The notes under the pieces: generated by a model
The model's database searches: none
What the model saw: the letters and a program-made list of their open reading frames with translations, nothing else
What the model was told of the DNA's origin: nothing
Assembly: GCA_002435385.1 (NCBI GenBank)
Contig: DJMN01000004.1
Location: forward strand, 61,845 to 125,844
Source: Patescibacteria group bacterium UBA6489
GTDB lineage: Bacteria; Patescibacteriota; Gracilibacteria; BD1-5; UBA6164
Reading direction: 5' to 3'
Length of the DNA: 64,000 nucleotides
Translations under genes and position numbers: made by a program
Shown: positions 30,206 to 40,203 of the stretch, in pieces
Layout of the letters: every line of letters begins with the position of its first letter
Position numbering within the stretch: position 1 is the first letter of the stretch

Positions 30206-31021
30206 ATGAAAAAAATTACAAAAAAAATTCTTATCTTAATTTTGATACTTATATCAAGCTTATTGCTTTTTATATTCATGATAATGTATAGTTTTTTTGA
30301 GAAAGCTTTTTATTATTCCAAAGGATATTCATTATACAATCAATGAAAATACAAAGAAGCAATGATTGCTTTTGATAAAGTCATAGAAGAAGATTTAAAA
30401 GAATGATATTATGAAGAACTTATAGAAATATACAATACTGAATGATATATATTATTTATTTCTTGAGATTATGAATGAGCAATTGAATTTTATGATAAAG
30501 CAATATCATATTACACAAAAGATACCCAAAATACTATAGACTATTTACCATATATAAATAAATGAAATGCATTAGGAAAACTATGAAAACATAAAGATGC
30601 TATAAAAGTTTACAAAGAAGTAATAACTCTAGATGAAAATAACATAAAAGCAATAGGTAACACATGAAATGCATTAAATAGATTATGAAAATATGAAGAG
30701 GCTATAGAATTTTATGATAAAGCACTAAATATTGATTCATCATATACAAATGCATATGTAGGAAAATGAAATACTCTAGACTATTTATGAAAAAGTGATA
30801 AGGCTATTGAAACATACAATAAATGAATAACAATAAATCCTAATGATATAAGTTTATATAGAGAAAAATCAATAACACTATATAACAACTGAAAACATAA
30901 AGATGCTATAGATAATATAAATTTAGGTATAGAAATTTTCAATAATATTAAAACCCCTTCCATTGAAGAAAAGTTAGCATATAAATCATTATTAAACCTA
31001 AAAGAACAATTTCAAAAGTAA
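30206..31021 (+). CDS. membrane-anchored TPR-repeat protein
   Basis: 271 aa. An N-terminal transmembrane helix (ILILILILISSLLLFIFMIM region) is followed by about six tetratricopeptide repeats of 34 residues. Examples: YKEAMIAFDKVIEEDLKEG, DYEGAIEFYDKAISYYTKDT, HKDAIKVYKEVITLDENNIK, YEEAIEFYDKALNIDSSYTN and SDKAIETYNKGITINPNDIS. TGA glycines fall on the fixed Gly of the repeats. A protein-protein scaffold at the membrane; partner unknown. AAAGGA six bases before the ATG is one of the few good ribosome sites here. Confidence 0.82.
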
Positions 31022-31064
31022 AAATCTATACATCAGATATTTAATCCTTTAACAAAAATTCTCC

Positions 31065-31610
31065 ATGCAAAACCTAAAAAACATATTTCAAAAATACATA
31101 GAAACATTTCCTCTAGAAAAAGAAACAGCACAAAAATACATAGACTTTCTTGAAAAACAACAAGAAAAAGCCTTTGTGAGACAAACCCTAGAATGACATT
31201 TCACAGGTTCAATAGTAGTAGTAAATAAAGACTTTTCCAAAACACTACTAATGCACCATAAAAAACTATGAATATGGATGAACTTCTGATGACACGCAGA
31301 CTGAGAATCTGACCTAAAAAATGTCGCAATAAGAGAACTAGAAGAAGAATGAGGAATAAAAATACAAAAAGAAAATCTCTTAAACATAATTGATCTAGAC
31401 CTACACATAATCCCTGAAAGAAAACAAGAACCAGAACACTATCACTACGATATTAAATTCATTGTAGCAATAGACGATAATACAAATTTTGAAAAACAAG
31501 AAAAAGATGTCAATGATATAAAATGGTTTAGCATAAATGAAATAAAAAATATGAAAAATATAACAATCTGAGTTTGAAAAATGATAAAAAAATTAGAAAA
31601 TAACAACTAA
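31065..31610 (+). CDS. Nudix hydrolase
   Basis: 181 aa. The Nudix box is GHADGESDLKNVAIRELEEE followed by GGI, near residues 84-106, with the REL-EE metal-binding glutamates intact. Before it lie GSIVVVNKDFSKTLLMHHKK and GIWMNFGG. It hydrolyses a nucleoside diphosphate linked to another moiety; the HYHYDIKFIVAI segment is typical of COG1051-like members. Substrate unknown. Confidence 0.88.
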
Positions 31611-31647
31611 ACAAATAACATACCACACCAAAAACCTCTAAAAATAT

Positions 31648-31772
31648 GGGGTCTTAGGGGGAGAAACTCTAATGAGTACATATCTCGTAAGCCACAAAAT
31701 ATGGTGTTTGAAATTTTCTCCCCCTAAAATTTTTGTTACTTTTGATTCCAAAAGTAAAACCACAAAAAAAAC
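31648..31772. repeat. dispersed repeat family C
   Basis: About 125 bases nearly identical to 37760-37880: ttagggggagaaactctaat ... gccacaaaatatggtgttt ... ttttctccccctaaaattt, then acttttgattccaaaagtaa. The ends (tagggggagaaa / tttctccccct) form one long hairpin, the tail a second. Confidence 0.85.
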
Positions 31773-31857
31773 GCTTATACCAAAAGACAACAAACTAAAT
31801 CAAAAATCTAATTGCAAAAATATAATTAATATTTTATTTTTCTAACAAAATAACCCC

Positions 31858-33489
31858 ATGAACCTAAAATCCAACATACTAAAAACAAAAGACGAAACAG
31901 CACCACACAGAAGCCTACTAAGAGCAACATGACTAAAAGAAGAAGACTTCGCAAAAGACAAACCATACATCTGAGTAGCAAACAGCTATAACAACATAAT
32001 CCCATGACACACACACCTAAACATCCTTACAGCAGAAGTTATGAAATGAATCAGAGACGCAGGATGAGTCCCATTCGTTTGGTGAGTACCATGAATCTGT
32101 GACGGTATAGCCATGTATGCAGAAATGAGACTAAGCCTACCAAGTAGAGACCACATAGCAGACAACATAGAACTAATGATGCTAAGCCATAGCTTTGACG
32201 GATGGGTATGAGTAACAAACTGTGACAAAATCACCCCTTGAATGCTAATGGCAGCATGAAGACTGAACCTACCAGCAGTAATACTTACAGGATGAGCAAT
32301 GAAATCTTGAAACATAAACTGAAAACAATGAGACCTAATAAGTGTATTTGAAGCAGTATGAGCATACAAAAACTGAAAAATCTCAAAAGAAGAACTATAC
32401 AAAGCAGAATGCTGAGCTTGCCCAACATCATGAAGCTGTGCTTGACTATTCACAGCCAATTCCATGGCATGTGTAACAGAAGCAATGTGAATGAGTGTAG
32501 AGTGATGTGCTACAACTATAGCAATTTCTCCAGAAAAGAAAAAACAAGCCTACGAATCATGAAGAAGGGCAGTAGAACTAGTTAGACAAAACATAAAACC
32601 AAGAGATATAATGAACAAACAAGCATTTGATGATGCAATGCTAGTGGATAATGCAATCTGAGGATCAACAAATGTAACCTTGCATCTACCAGCCATTGCA
32701 AAAGAATGTGAAATAGATATAAACTTGCATTCTTTTGATAAAATCTCTAGAAGTACACCAAACATCTGCCACCTAAGACCAGCAGGACCACATTTCATAG
32801 AAGATTTAGACAATGCATGAGGAATCAGATGAGTTATGAAAAGATATGAAAACAAAGTAAACACAGACAGACCAACAGTTACAGTATCCGTTTGAGAAAG
32901 ACTAAAAGACTATAAAATCCTAGACGATAATATTATCAGACCAATAGAAAAAGCCTACTACAAAGAAGGATGAGTAGCAGCACTAAAATGAAACATCTGC
33001 ATCGAGTCAGTAGTAAAACAAACTTCTGTAAACCCTGATATGCTAGTGCACAGCTGACCAGCTAAAGTATTCTATTCAGAACAAGCAGTAATAGACTGAG
33101 TAACACAGTGAAAAATAGAAGAATGAGACATTGTAGTACTACCATACCAATGACCAGCCTGAGCCCCATGAATGCCAGAAATGCTAACACCAACATCAGC
33201 TATAAAATGAGCCTGATTCACAAAAGTAGCACTTCTAACAGATGGAAGATTTAGCTGAGGAACAGCAGGACCATGTATCTGACACATTAGTCCAGAAGCT
33301 TATAACGGTTGAAAAATCTGATTAATAAGAGACTGAGACATCATAGAAATAGATATGCCAAATAGAGTGTTAAATGTAAAAGTTAGTGAAGAAGAGTTTG
33401 AAGAAAGAAGAAAAACAGGAGAAAATAAAGCTCCTGAAAGATTTATGAGTCCTATGTTAGAGAAGTTTAGGAAGAATTATAGTGAGTAA
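31858..33489 (+). CDS. ilvD: dihydroxy-acid dehydratase
   Basis: 543 aa, near family length. Third step of Val/Ile synthesis. Signatures: VANSYNNIIPGHTHLN, PFVWGVPGICDGIAMYAEMR, the iron-sulfur ligand in VTNCDKITPGMLMAA near 122, CPTSGSCAGLFTANSM near 187, MLVDNAIGGSTNVTLHLPAI, VLPYQGPAGAPGMPEMLTPT and LLTDGRFSGGTAGPCIGHIS. Cluster cysteines are present. TGA makes about half of the glycines. Preceded by repeat C. Confidence 0.96.
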
Positions 33490-33580
33490 AATTTAGACTT
33501 TCCTTAAAAATCAACTTGATTTTATCTTCAATATAGATTATAATCACTAATAATAGTATTTATTAGTTATTTAAATCACT

Positions 33581-34786
33581 ATGAAAGAAAATATAATAAT
33601 ATTAAAAAACATACAAGAAGAACTATTAAAACAAACAAACCTTGATTTCAAAAGAGATATTTACCATAACATAAACTCAAAAGAAAGACTAATCTGACTC
33701 ATCTGAGAAAGATGAGTCTGAAAAACAACAATAATGCTTCAAAAAATAAAAGAAAAATGAACATGATTTTATTTTTCTGCAGACAATCCCCTAGTAAAAG
33801 ACATCTGATTATTTAAACTTGTTTATTATCTAAACAATGAACTAGAAATTTCAGAATTCTATATAGATGAAATCCACAAATACCCAGAATGGACAAACGA
33901 AATCAAAAGCATATATGACTCCATACCAAATGCCAAAATAGTATTTTCAGGTTCAAGCTCTTTAGACCTATACAAATGAGTATTAGACCTAGCAAGAAGA
34001 GCAAACTTTTTCAAAATTCATACAATGAATTATAAAGAATACCTAAAATACTATCACAACAAAGACATAGAATCTTTTGAAATAAACGAAATCCTAAAAA
34101 ACCATGAAAAAATTTCACTAAAATATTGAAACACACATAAAGAAATACATTTTCAAGAGTTTCTAAAAAAATGACAATACCCCTACATAAAAGATATAGA
34201 AGAAAACTGATACATAAGTAAATTCCAAAACCTACTAGATAAAATTATAGTTGAAGATTTACCTGTTTTTATAAACCTACAAACCACCTCACTAGATAAA
34301 CTAAGAAAACTCTTGTATTTTATTGCCAACACCACACCATCAGAACTTAGTTTCACACTACTATCAAAAAAAGTATGACTAGATAAAAATATTATAGAAA
34401 ATGTTCTATCTCTACTAAACAAAATCTGAATAGTATCCCTTATCCCAAAATTTGGCAACCTCTCTGACAGAGTAAGAAAACAATACAAAATTTTACTATG
34501 AAATACAAATCTTTACAATGCCTATAAAATTAACAATGAAATAGGAACTATTAGAGAAAGCTTCTTTGTCTCACAATTAAGAAAAATAGAAAATTCAGAA
34601 ATATTCTTACCAAATAAATGAGACTTTATTTTACAAATCTATGATAAAGTTTTCAGCTTTGAAGTATGATGAAAATGAAAGAAAAAAGATAAATATCCCC
34701 CAAATACCTTTATAATAAAAGACGATATAAAAGTAAGTGAAGATGAACATACTATTCCCCTATGGATATTTTGATTACTTAAATAA
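33581..34786 (+). CDS. AAA family ATPase with DUF4143-like C-terminus
   Basis: 401 aa. Walker A GLIGERGVGKTTIMLQKIKE at ~38-57, Walker B-like FYIDEIHKYPEWTNEIKSIY near 96, sensor IVFSGSSSLDL, then ARRANFFKIHTMNYKEYLKY, the layout of AAA_14/DUF4143 ATPases, which are common in archaea and CPR bacteria. A winged-helix-like stretch (ELSFTLLSKKVGLDKNIIEN) and a nuclease-like tail (FFVSQLRKIE, ILQIYDKVFSFEVGGKGKKK) follow. Cellular role unknown. Confidence 0.85.
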
Positions 34787-34805
34787 CTTTTATTATACAC
34801 AAAAA

Positions 34806-34834
34806 TTTGCATTCCTCTCTTTTTTAATTATCAT
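34806..34834 (+). promoter_or_regulatory. promoter of the second attenuated transcript
   Basis: TTGCAT at 34807-34812, 16-base spacer, TATCAT at 34829-34834; 32 bases before the leader ORF. Confidence 0.6.
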
Positions 34835-34866
34835 ACCAAGAACATTTAAAAAATTTTTAAAACATT

Positions 34867-34920
34867 ATGAATAACATTTTTTCTCCAATTTTAGCACTAG
34901 TCTTACTTCTAAAATTATAA
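34867..34920 (+). CDS. leucine-rich leader peptide (17 aa)
   Basis: MNNIFSPILALVLLLKL: six Leu, two Ile and one Val, with a LALVLLLKL end, stopping at TAA just before ttctagaagag. Same architecture as the ilv leader at 27192 (promoter, short V/I/L-rich ORF, competing arm, terminator), here ahead of rimO and the aminotransferase. Confidence 0.8.
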   Translation: MNNIFSPILALVLLLKL

Positions 34921-34921
34921 A

Positions 34922-35003
34922 TTCTAGAAGAGCTTTAGTGCATAGAAAAAATTTTATAAATATGTCAATAAATCTTCTAGAACAAAACTAGAAGATTTTT
35001 TTT
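34922..35003 (+). terminator. attenuator: antiterminator arm and terminator
   Basis: Arm 1 ctagaaga (34924-34931) can pair with arm 2 tcttctag (34973-34980). Arm 2 also pairs with arm 3 ctagaaga (34988-34995), which is followed by a T-run. These mutually exclusive helices are the hallmark of ribosome-mediated attenuation. Confidence 0.8.
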
Positions 35004-35022
35004 ATAACCTAATTTCTCCCCT

Positions 35023-36492
35023 ATGAAATTCCACTTCTCTGCAATAAACCTATGATGCAACAAAAATCTAGTAGACCTAGAATTCACAGTATGAGAAATA
35101 CTCAAACTCTCAAACATTCATGATATAGCATTTTTTGACAATCCAGAAGATGAACTAGTTGAATATATAGTTATAAACACTTGCGGATTCCTATCATCAT
35201 CTAGAAAAGAAGCAGAACAAACAATAAAAAAATATGACAAAATGTGAAAAAAAATAATACTCACAGGATGCTATGTATCAGTAAAAGATAATAAATTTCT
35301 AAAATCACTTAAAAACCTCTACTCAATAATTGATCCAAGAAACTATGACTCAATAGAAGACCTATTAAAAAATTCTGACAGCCTGTCAACAGAGAAGATT
35401 AACCCTTTGAAAAATTGCTCCTCTTCCTGTTCTTCTCCCTCTCCTCTCAAAGGAGAGGGTTGGGGTGAGAGCATCAATACAAAAGCAATTACAAAACTAA
35501 AAACAGGATTATCAAAACTAAAAGAAAAACAACTAAACACCTACCTAAAGTCAATCTGATGAGAGAACAATAACAAAGCATTTATCTGGAAATGAGATGA
35601 AATAAGAGCATATTTCAATGGATGATATTCCTACGAATACCTAAAAATAGCCGAATGATGTGATAACTCTTGTCTTTTCTGCATAATCCCAAAAATCAGA
35701 GGAAAACAAAATTCCAGAAAAATAGAAGACATACTGAAAGAAGTAAAAATCATGGTTGCAAACTGAATCAAAGAAATAGAAATAATAGCACAAGACACAA
35801 CAAGATACTGAACAGACCTATACTGAGAAACCTCACTAATAAAACTACTTAAAGAAATAGATTCTATTAATTTAGGTTTTAAATATCGAGTCTTTTATAT
35901 GTATCCAGACTCAATGACTCTAGGCAACTTAAAATCACTCACAAAACTTAAAAAGTTTATCCCATACTTTGACATCCCATTCCAACACATCTCTCCAAAC
36001 ATTTTAAAAAGAATGTGAAGATTCTATGATGACAAACACATTTATAAACTCCTGGATTTTATAAAACAAAATTTCCCTTGAGCATTTTTACACACAAACT
36101 TTATAGTCTGATACCCATGAGAAACAGAAGAAGACTTTCAAATGCTCCTAGACTTTATAAAAAAATATGAATTTGATAGTGTTTCACTCTTCGGTTACCA
36201 CGATGAACCACTCGCCGCAAGTAGTAAACTTGACGGAAAAATAGATGAAGACACCATAAAAGAAAGAGTAGAAGAAGTCTCAATTCTATTAGACCAAATC
36301 TATGATAAAAAAGAAGAAAAAAGAAAGTGAAAAAAGTTTACCTGATACATTATGGATATCCTAGAATCTTGAAAACTCATAATAAGACCAGAAATTAAGG
36401 CACCAGAAATAGATGAATATGATGCAGTAAAACCAAAAAATGTTCTGGAATGAAATATAAACCTAGGAGAAAAAGTAAAATATATTTTATAA
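35023..36492 (+). CDS. rimO: ribosomal protein uS12 methylthiotransferase (RimO-like)
   Basis: 489 aa. UPF0004 domain (FSAINLGCNKNLVDLE, VINTCGFLSSSRKEAE, ILTGCYVSV with its cluster cysteines). The radical SAM domain has CDNSCLFCIIPKIRGKQNSR and later AQDTTRYGTDLYG, DIPFQHISPNILKRMGR and HTNFIVGYPGETEEDF; it ends in a TRAM-like stretch. It methylthiolates an Asp of S12 in other bacteria. Residues ~118-150 (DSLSTEKINPLKNCSSSCSS then PSPLKGEGWGES) are the translation of a family A plus a family B repeat inserted in frame. Lies behind the Leu-rich leader attenuator. Confidence 0.9.
35376..35475 (+). repeat. family A and family B repeats inserted side by side inside rimO
   Basis: cagcctgtcaacagagaaga plus ttaaccctttg (family A) runs straight into ctccctctcctctcaaagga plus gagggttggggtgaga (family B). 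The reading frame stays open through both. Confidence 0.82.
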
Positions 36493-36501
36493 AATCCAAT
36501 T

Positions 36502-37659
36502 ATGAAAAAATACAGATTACAACACAAAGAAATGTCTTTGATAAAAAAAATGGAAGCACTAGCAACCCAAATATGATGAGTTACAAGCTTCTCACAATGA
36601 ATACCTGACTATGAAATGCCAGAAAAACTAAAACAAGAAGTATCAAAACTAGTCCTAGCCTGAGAAGGAAATAAATACACCATGCCAAACTGAATCCTAG
36701 AACTAAGACAAGAAGTATGTAAATTTTACAAAAACTTTTATCAAGCAAATTTTAGCACAGACGAAATTATGATAACAGCCTGAGCAATAGAAGCAATAAA
36801 TGCATTTCTACTAACCATATTAAACGAAAAATGAGATGAAGTAATAGTACTAGACCCAAGTTATGCCTCATATAACAATGCAATAGAAATCGCCTGATGA
36901 AAACTCGTTTACTGTCCAATAGAAAAAGACCTAACTCTAGATGTACAAAAACTAAAGAACACAATAACACCAAAAACAAAAGCCATAATCATATGCAACC
37001 CAAACAACCCAACCTGATGAATAATAGAACAAGACAAAATGATAGAAATACTAGAATACATAAAAGATTCTGACATTTATCTAGCATGTGATGAAGTATA
37101 CTGACACTTTTTGCTAGAAGACAATTTAAATTTTGACTCAGCAACAGTATTATTTGAAAAATACAAAGAAAACCTAGTAATAATAAACTCTTGGAGTAAA
37201 CTATTCAGCATAACAGGATGGAGAATCTGATATATGATAGCAAATGAAAAACTAATCCATGAAACCATAAAAATACATGACTCACTAGTTACCTGTGCAC
37301 CATCAATTGCACAATACTGAGTAGCAAAAACAATAGACTCAATACCACACCTAATAGATGACATAGTAAAACAAATAAGAGATGCCAGAGACATGGTTCT
37401 AGAAAGACTATCAAATATGACAAACTACATAGAATTTGAAAAGCCAAAAGCATGATACTATATCTTCTGTAAATTCAAATACACAGAAAACGACTATGAC
37501 GAATGTATGAAAATATTAAAAGAAGCAAAAGTATCCCTAGTACCATGATCAGCATTCTGAAAACAATGAAAATGATACTTTAGAATATGCTTTTGAAGAA
37601 ATCTAGATATACTAAAAGAAGGACTAAATAGATTAGAGAAATATTTTAAGAATAAATAA
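36502..37659 (+). CDS. class I/II aminotransferase (PLP-dependent)
   Basis: 385 aa, fold type I. GVTSFSQGIPDYEMPEKLKQ, NKYTMPNGILELRQEV, IMITAGAIEAINAFLLTILN, VIVLDPSYASYNNAIEIAGG, AIIICNPNNPTGGIIEQDKM, CDEVYGHFLLE and the PLP lysine in NSWSKLFSITGWRIGYMIA near 235 follow the aspartate/aromatic aminotransferase pattern; ends with YFRICFGRNLDIL. In this cluster it may supply the last transamination to branched-chain amino acids or Asp/aromatic exchange; specificity is not readable. Starts nine bases after rimO. Confidence 0.88.
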
Positions 37660-37660
37660 C

Positions 37661-37698
37661 CTCACCCTTGAATTCCCTCTCCCCAAGGAGAGGGAAGC
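37661..37698 (+). repeat. dispersed palindromic repeat, family B
   Basis: cctcacccttgaattccctc plus tccccaaggagaggg directly after the aminotransferase stop. With repeat C downstream it accounts for most of 37660-37975. Confidence 0.75.
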
Positions 37699-37759
37699 TA
37701 CAAAACATGAACCGAATTCCAAAATACAAAATAATAGAACACATAAAATTTCTAAAAAC

Positions 37760-37880
37760 GAGGGGGCTTAGGAGGAGAAACTCTAATGAGCACATTTCGC
37801 AAGCCACAAAATATGGTGTTTGTAATTTTCTCCCCCTAAAATTTTTGTTACTTTTGATTTCAAAAGTAAAACCACAAAAT
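37760..37880. repeat. dispersed repeat family C
   Basis: Second copy of the ~125-base element of 31648-31772 with a few substitutions; same terminal inverted repeat and the same acttttgatttcaaaagtaa tail hairpin. Confidence 0.85.
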
Positions 37881-37975
37881 AACCTTAACTCACAATAACT
37901 TTATTCCAAAAATAAACGACTTTTCTACTAACAATCTAAATTAATTAATATCTTTACTTTCTAATTTAAAATTCT

Positions 37976-38500
37976 ATGTCTAGAATAAAACTCCAAAATC
38001 CAGACAACCAAACACCAGAAATAAAAAAAATCTTTGACGAAATCAAAGAAAAAACAGGCTGAACAGTACCAGCAGCCTACAGAGCCTTCTGACTAAAAGC
38101 ACACATCCTCCAAGCAAACTGGAACAGAACCAAAAAAATCCTCTCAGAATGAAACCTAGAACACTCATTTAAAGAAAGCATTGCACTAGCAGTATCATCT
38201 ATAAATTGATGTAAATTTTGTTGTCACATACACAGAAACAATCTAATAAAACAATGATTTGAAAAATCAGAAGTAAAACTAATAGAAAACGGAAAAAGCA
38301 CTGATGAAAAAACATCATTTGTACTAACCTTCTGTAGAACAGCAACAAAAAATCCAGAAACAATAACAGATGAAGATTTTGCAAAACTCAGAGAGTATTG
38401 ATATTCAGATGAAGATATACTAGAAATTCTAACAGTTATGGAAATGTACACATGATACAATAAAATAATCATTTCTTTATGATTAAAAATTGATGATTAA
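37976..38500 (+). CDS. AhpD/carboxymuconolactone decarboxylase-like protein
   Basis: 174 aa, all-helical. The redox motif SSINGCKFCCHIHRNNL near 78-94 has the C-x-x-C-x-x-x-H spacing of AhpD-type alkylhydroperoxidase domains. Before it is LEHSFKESIALAVS; after it EVKLIENGKSTDEKTSFVLT. These enzymes reduce peroxides via the CxxC. It sits just upstream of ilvC; a link to protection of iron-sulfur enzymes such as IlvD or LeuC is only a guess. Confidence 0.85.
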
Positions 38501-38531
38501 AAATTTTTTAATATACTCTAAATAATTAATA

Positions 38532-38575
38532 TATTCAGCTTGTTAACAGAGGGTTTTAACCCTTTGAAACAAATG
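38532..38575 (+). repeat. dispersed repeat family A
   Basis: cagcttgttaacagaggg plus ttttaaccctttgaaac, 58 bases before ilvC. Confidence 0.75.
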
Positions 38576-38632
38576 TCCGAAACGACACAAAATTACTAAA
38601 TAAATAATTTTATATTTTTAAATTTTTACACT

Positions 38633-39655
38633 ATGGCATTAAATGTATACTACGACAAAGACTGTAAAATAGATTTGATAAAATCTAAGACAGTAGCAGT
38701 AATTGGTTTTGGTAGCCAATGACACGCACACGCAGAAAACCTAAGAGACAGTTGAGTAAAAGTAATAATCTGACTAAGAAAAAGCGGACCAAGCTGGGCA
38801 AAAGCAGAAGCAAAAAAGTTTAAAGTTATGGAAGTAGCAGAAGCAGTAAAAAAATCTGATGTAGTTATGATACTACTTCCAGACGAAATCCAAAAAACAG
38901 TATATGACTCAGAAATCGCACCAAACCTAAAAAAATGAGCAACAATAGCATTTTGACACGGATTCAACATACACTATGGAAGAATAGTTCCAGAAAAAAA
39001 TGTAAATGTAATGATGATAGCTCCAAAAGCTCCAGGACACACAGTAAGAACAGAGTATGAAAGTGGAAGTTGAATTCCTGATTTAGTTGCAGTAGCACAA
39101 GACCCAAGTGGAAAAACTCTAGAACTAGCTAAATCATACGCTTCAGCAATAGGATGAGGAAGAGTAGGTATCGTAGAAACTACTTTCAAAGACGAAACAG
39201 AAACAGACCTATTTGGTGAACAAGCTGTACTATGCGGAGGACTTACTTCACTTATAACAGCAGGTTTTGAAACTCTAGTAGAAGCAGGATATCCACCAGA
39301 AATGGCATATTTTGAATGTTTACACGAGACAAAACTTATCATAGACCTTATATTTCAAGGAGGTATTGCAGATATGAGATACTCAGTAAGTAACACAGCA
39401 GAATACGGAGACATGGTAACTTGACCTAAAGTTATAAATGAAGAGTCTAGAAAAGCTATGAAAGAAGCTCTAAAAAATATTCAGAATGGAACCTTTGCAA
39501 AAGATTTCATTTTAGAATGACAAGCAGGATACCCAAGAATGACAGCAGAAAGAAAGATGATGGATGCACATCAAATAGAAGTGACAGGAAGAAAGTTAAG
39601 AGCTATGATTCCTTCTATTGCTAGGAATAAGATAGTAAAAAGAGATGAGAACTAA
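38633..39655 (+). CDS. ilvC: ketol-acid reductoisomerase
   Basis: 340 aa, class I length. Second step of Val/Ile synthesis. Rossmann motif VIGFGSQGHAHAENLRDSG at ~20-38; the GLRKSGPSW loop with Arg and Ser suggests NADPH. Catalytic regions: MIAPKAPGHTVRTEYE, FKDETETDLFGEQAVLCGG with the metal-binding Asp/Glu, ECLHETKLIIDLIFQGGI, MRYSVSNTAEYGD. Compared with neighbours it uses more GGA/GGT alongside TGA for Gly. A strong terminator follows. Confidence 0.96.
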
Positions 39656-39671
39656 GATAGTTTAAATTTTT

Positions 39672-39707
39672 AAAAGCCTTAATCTAAATTTAGATTAAGG
39701 CTTTTTT
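39672..39707 (+). terminator. intrinsic terminator of ilvC
   Basis: AAAGCCTTAATCTAAA paired with TTTAGATTAAGGCTTT and T-run. Confidence 0.9.
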
Positions 39708-39808
39708 GTAGAATATTTAGAAACAAATAAAGTAGTTTGACTTTTTGTATTTTTAATTATTATATATTTAATGTTAGTAAACAGAAAAACAAAAAAACAG
39801 GAGACAAA

Positions 39809-40099
39809 ATGCATACTGATACATCTGTAAGAAATTTGAACAACTTACTCAAACTTATAAAAAAAGGTGAGAAAAACTTCATCTACCAGAACAAGAAAAG
39901 TCATAAAGTAATTATGAAAGAGTGCTTCAAAAGACTTTTTCAGGATGCAAGAAGAGACGTTATGAATCCTGGAATCGGAATGGGACAAGTACTTTGGACC
40001 TTTTCCGAAGATATCATCTCTGGAAAGGGTCCCCAATTATCCCCAACCGGTGGTTTTGCAATGCCAATATTGCTCAGGAAGGCTGTAGACCTGAGCTAG
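39809..40099 (+). CDS. small protein with strong Shine-Dalgarno, TGA-free
   Basis: 96 aa from ATG 39809, preceded by AGGAGA eight bases upstream, the clearest ribosome site in the window. Sequence: MHTDTSVRNLNNLLKLIKKG, KVIMKECFKRLFQDARRDVM, NPGIGMGQVLWTFSEDIISG, then a SPTGGFAMPILLRK tail. All of its nine or so glycines are GGA/GGT, none TGA, unlike every neighbour, suggesting recent entry or strong codon selection. The frame is also open 24 codons upstream. Not recognised; being part of an RNA gene is not excluded. Confidence 0.5.
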   Translation: MHTDTSVRNLNNLLKLIKKGEKNFIYQNKKSHKVIMKECFKRLFQDARRDVMNPGIGMGQVLWTFSEDIISGKGPQLSPTGGFAMPILLRKAVDLS

Positions 40100-40142
40100 G
40101 CATAAAAACATCTCTTGCTTTTTACAAAAAGGAGAAAACAAA

Positions 40143-40178
40143 GAGAGCCCCTCGAATTCGCATTCGACAGGGGCTCTC
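40143..40178 (-). terminator. intrinsic terminator after membrane protein gene
   Basis: GAGAGCCCCT paired with AGGGGCTCTC around a 16-base loop that itself contains gaattcg/cattcg. On the minus strand it is followed by a T-rich tract, 26 bases after the stop of the next gene. It may also stop plus-strand transcripts. Confidence 0.65.
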
Positions 40179-40203
40179 GCCCATTACAATAAGAATATTA
40201 GAA

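Noticed and set aside
31986..32465. Minus-strand 159-codon open frame
   Set aside because: Antisense shadow of ilvD.
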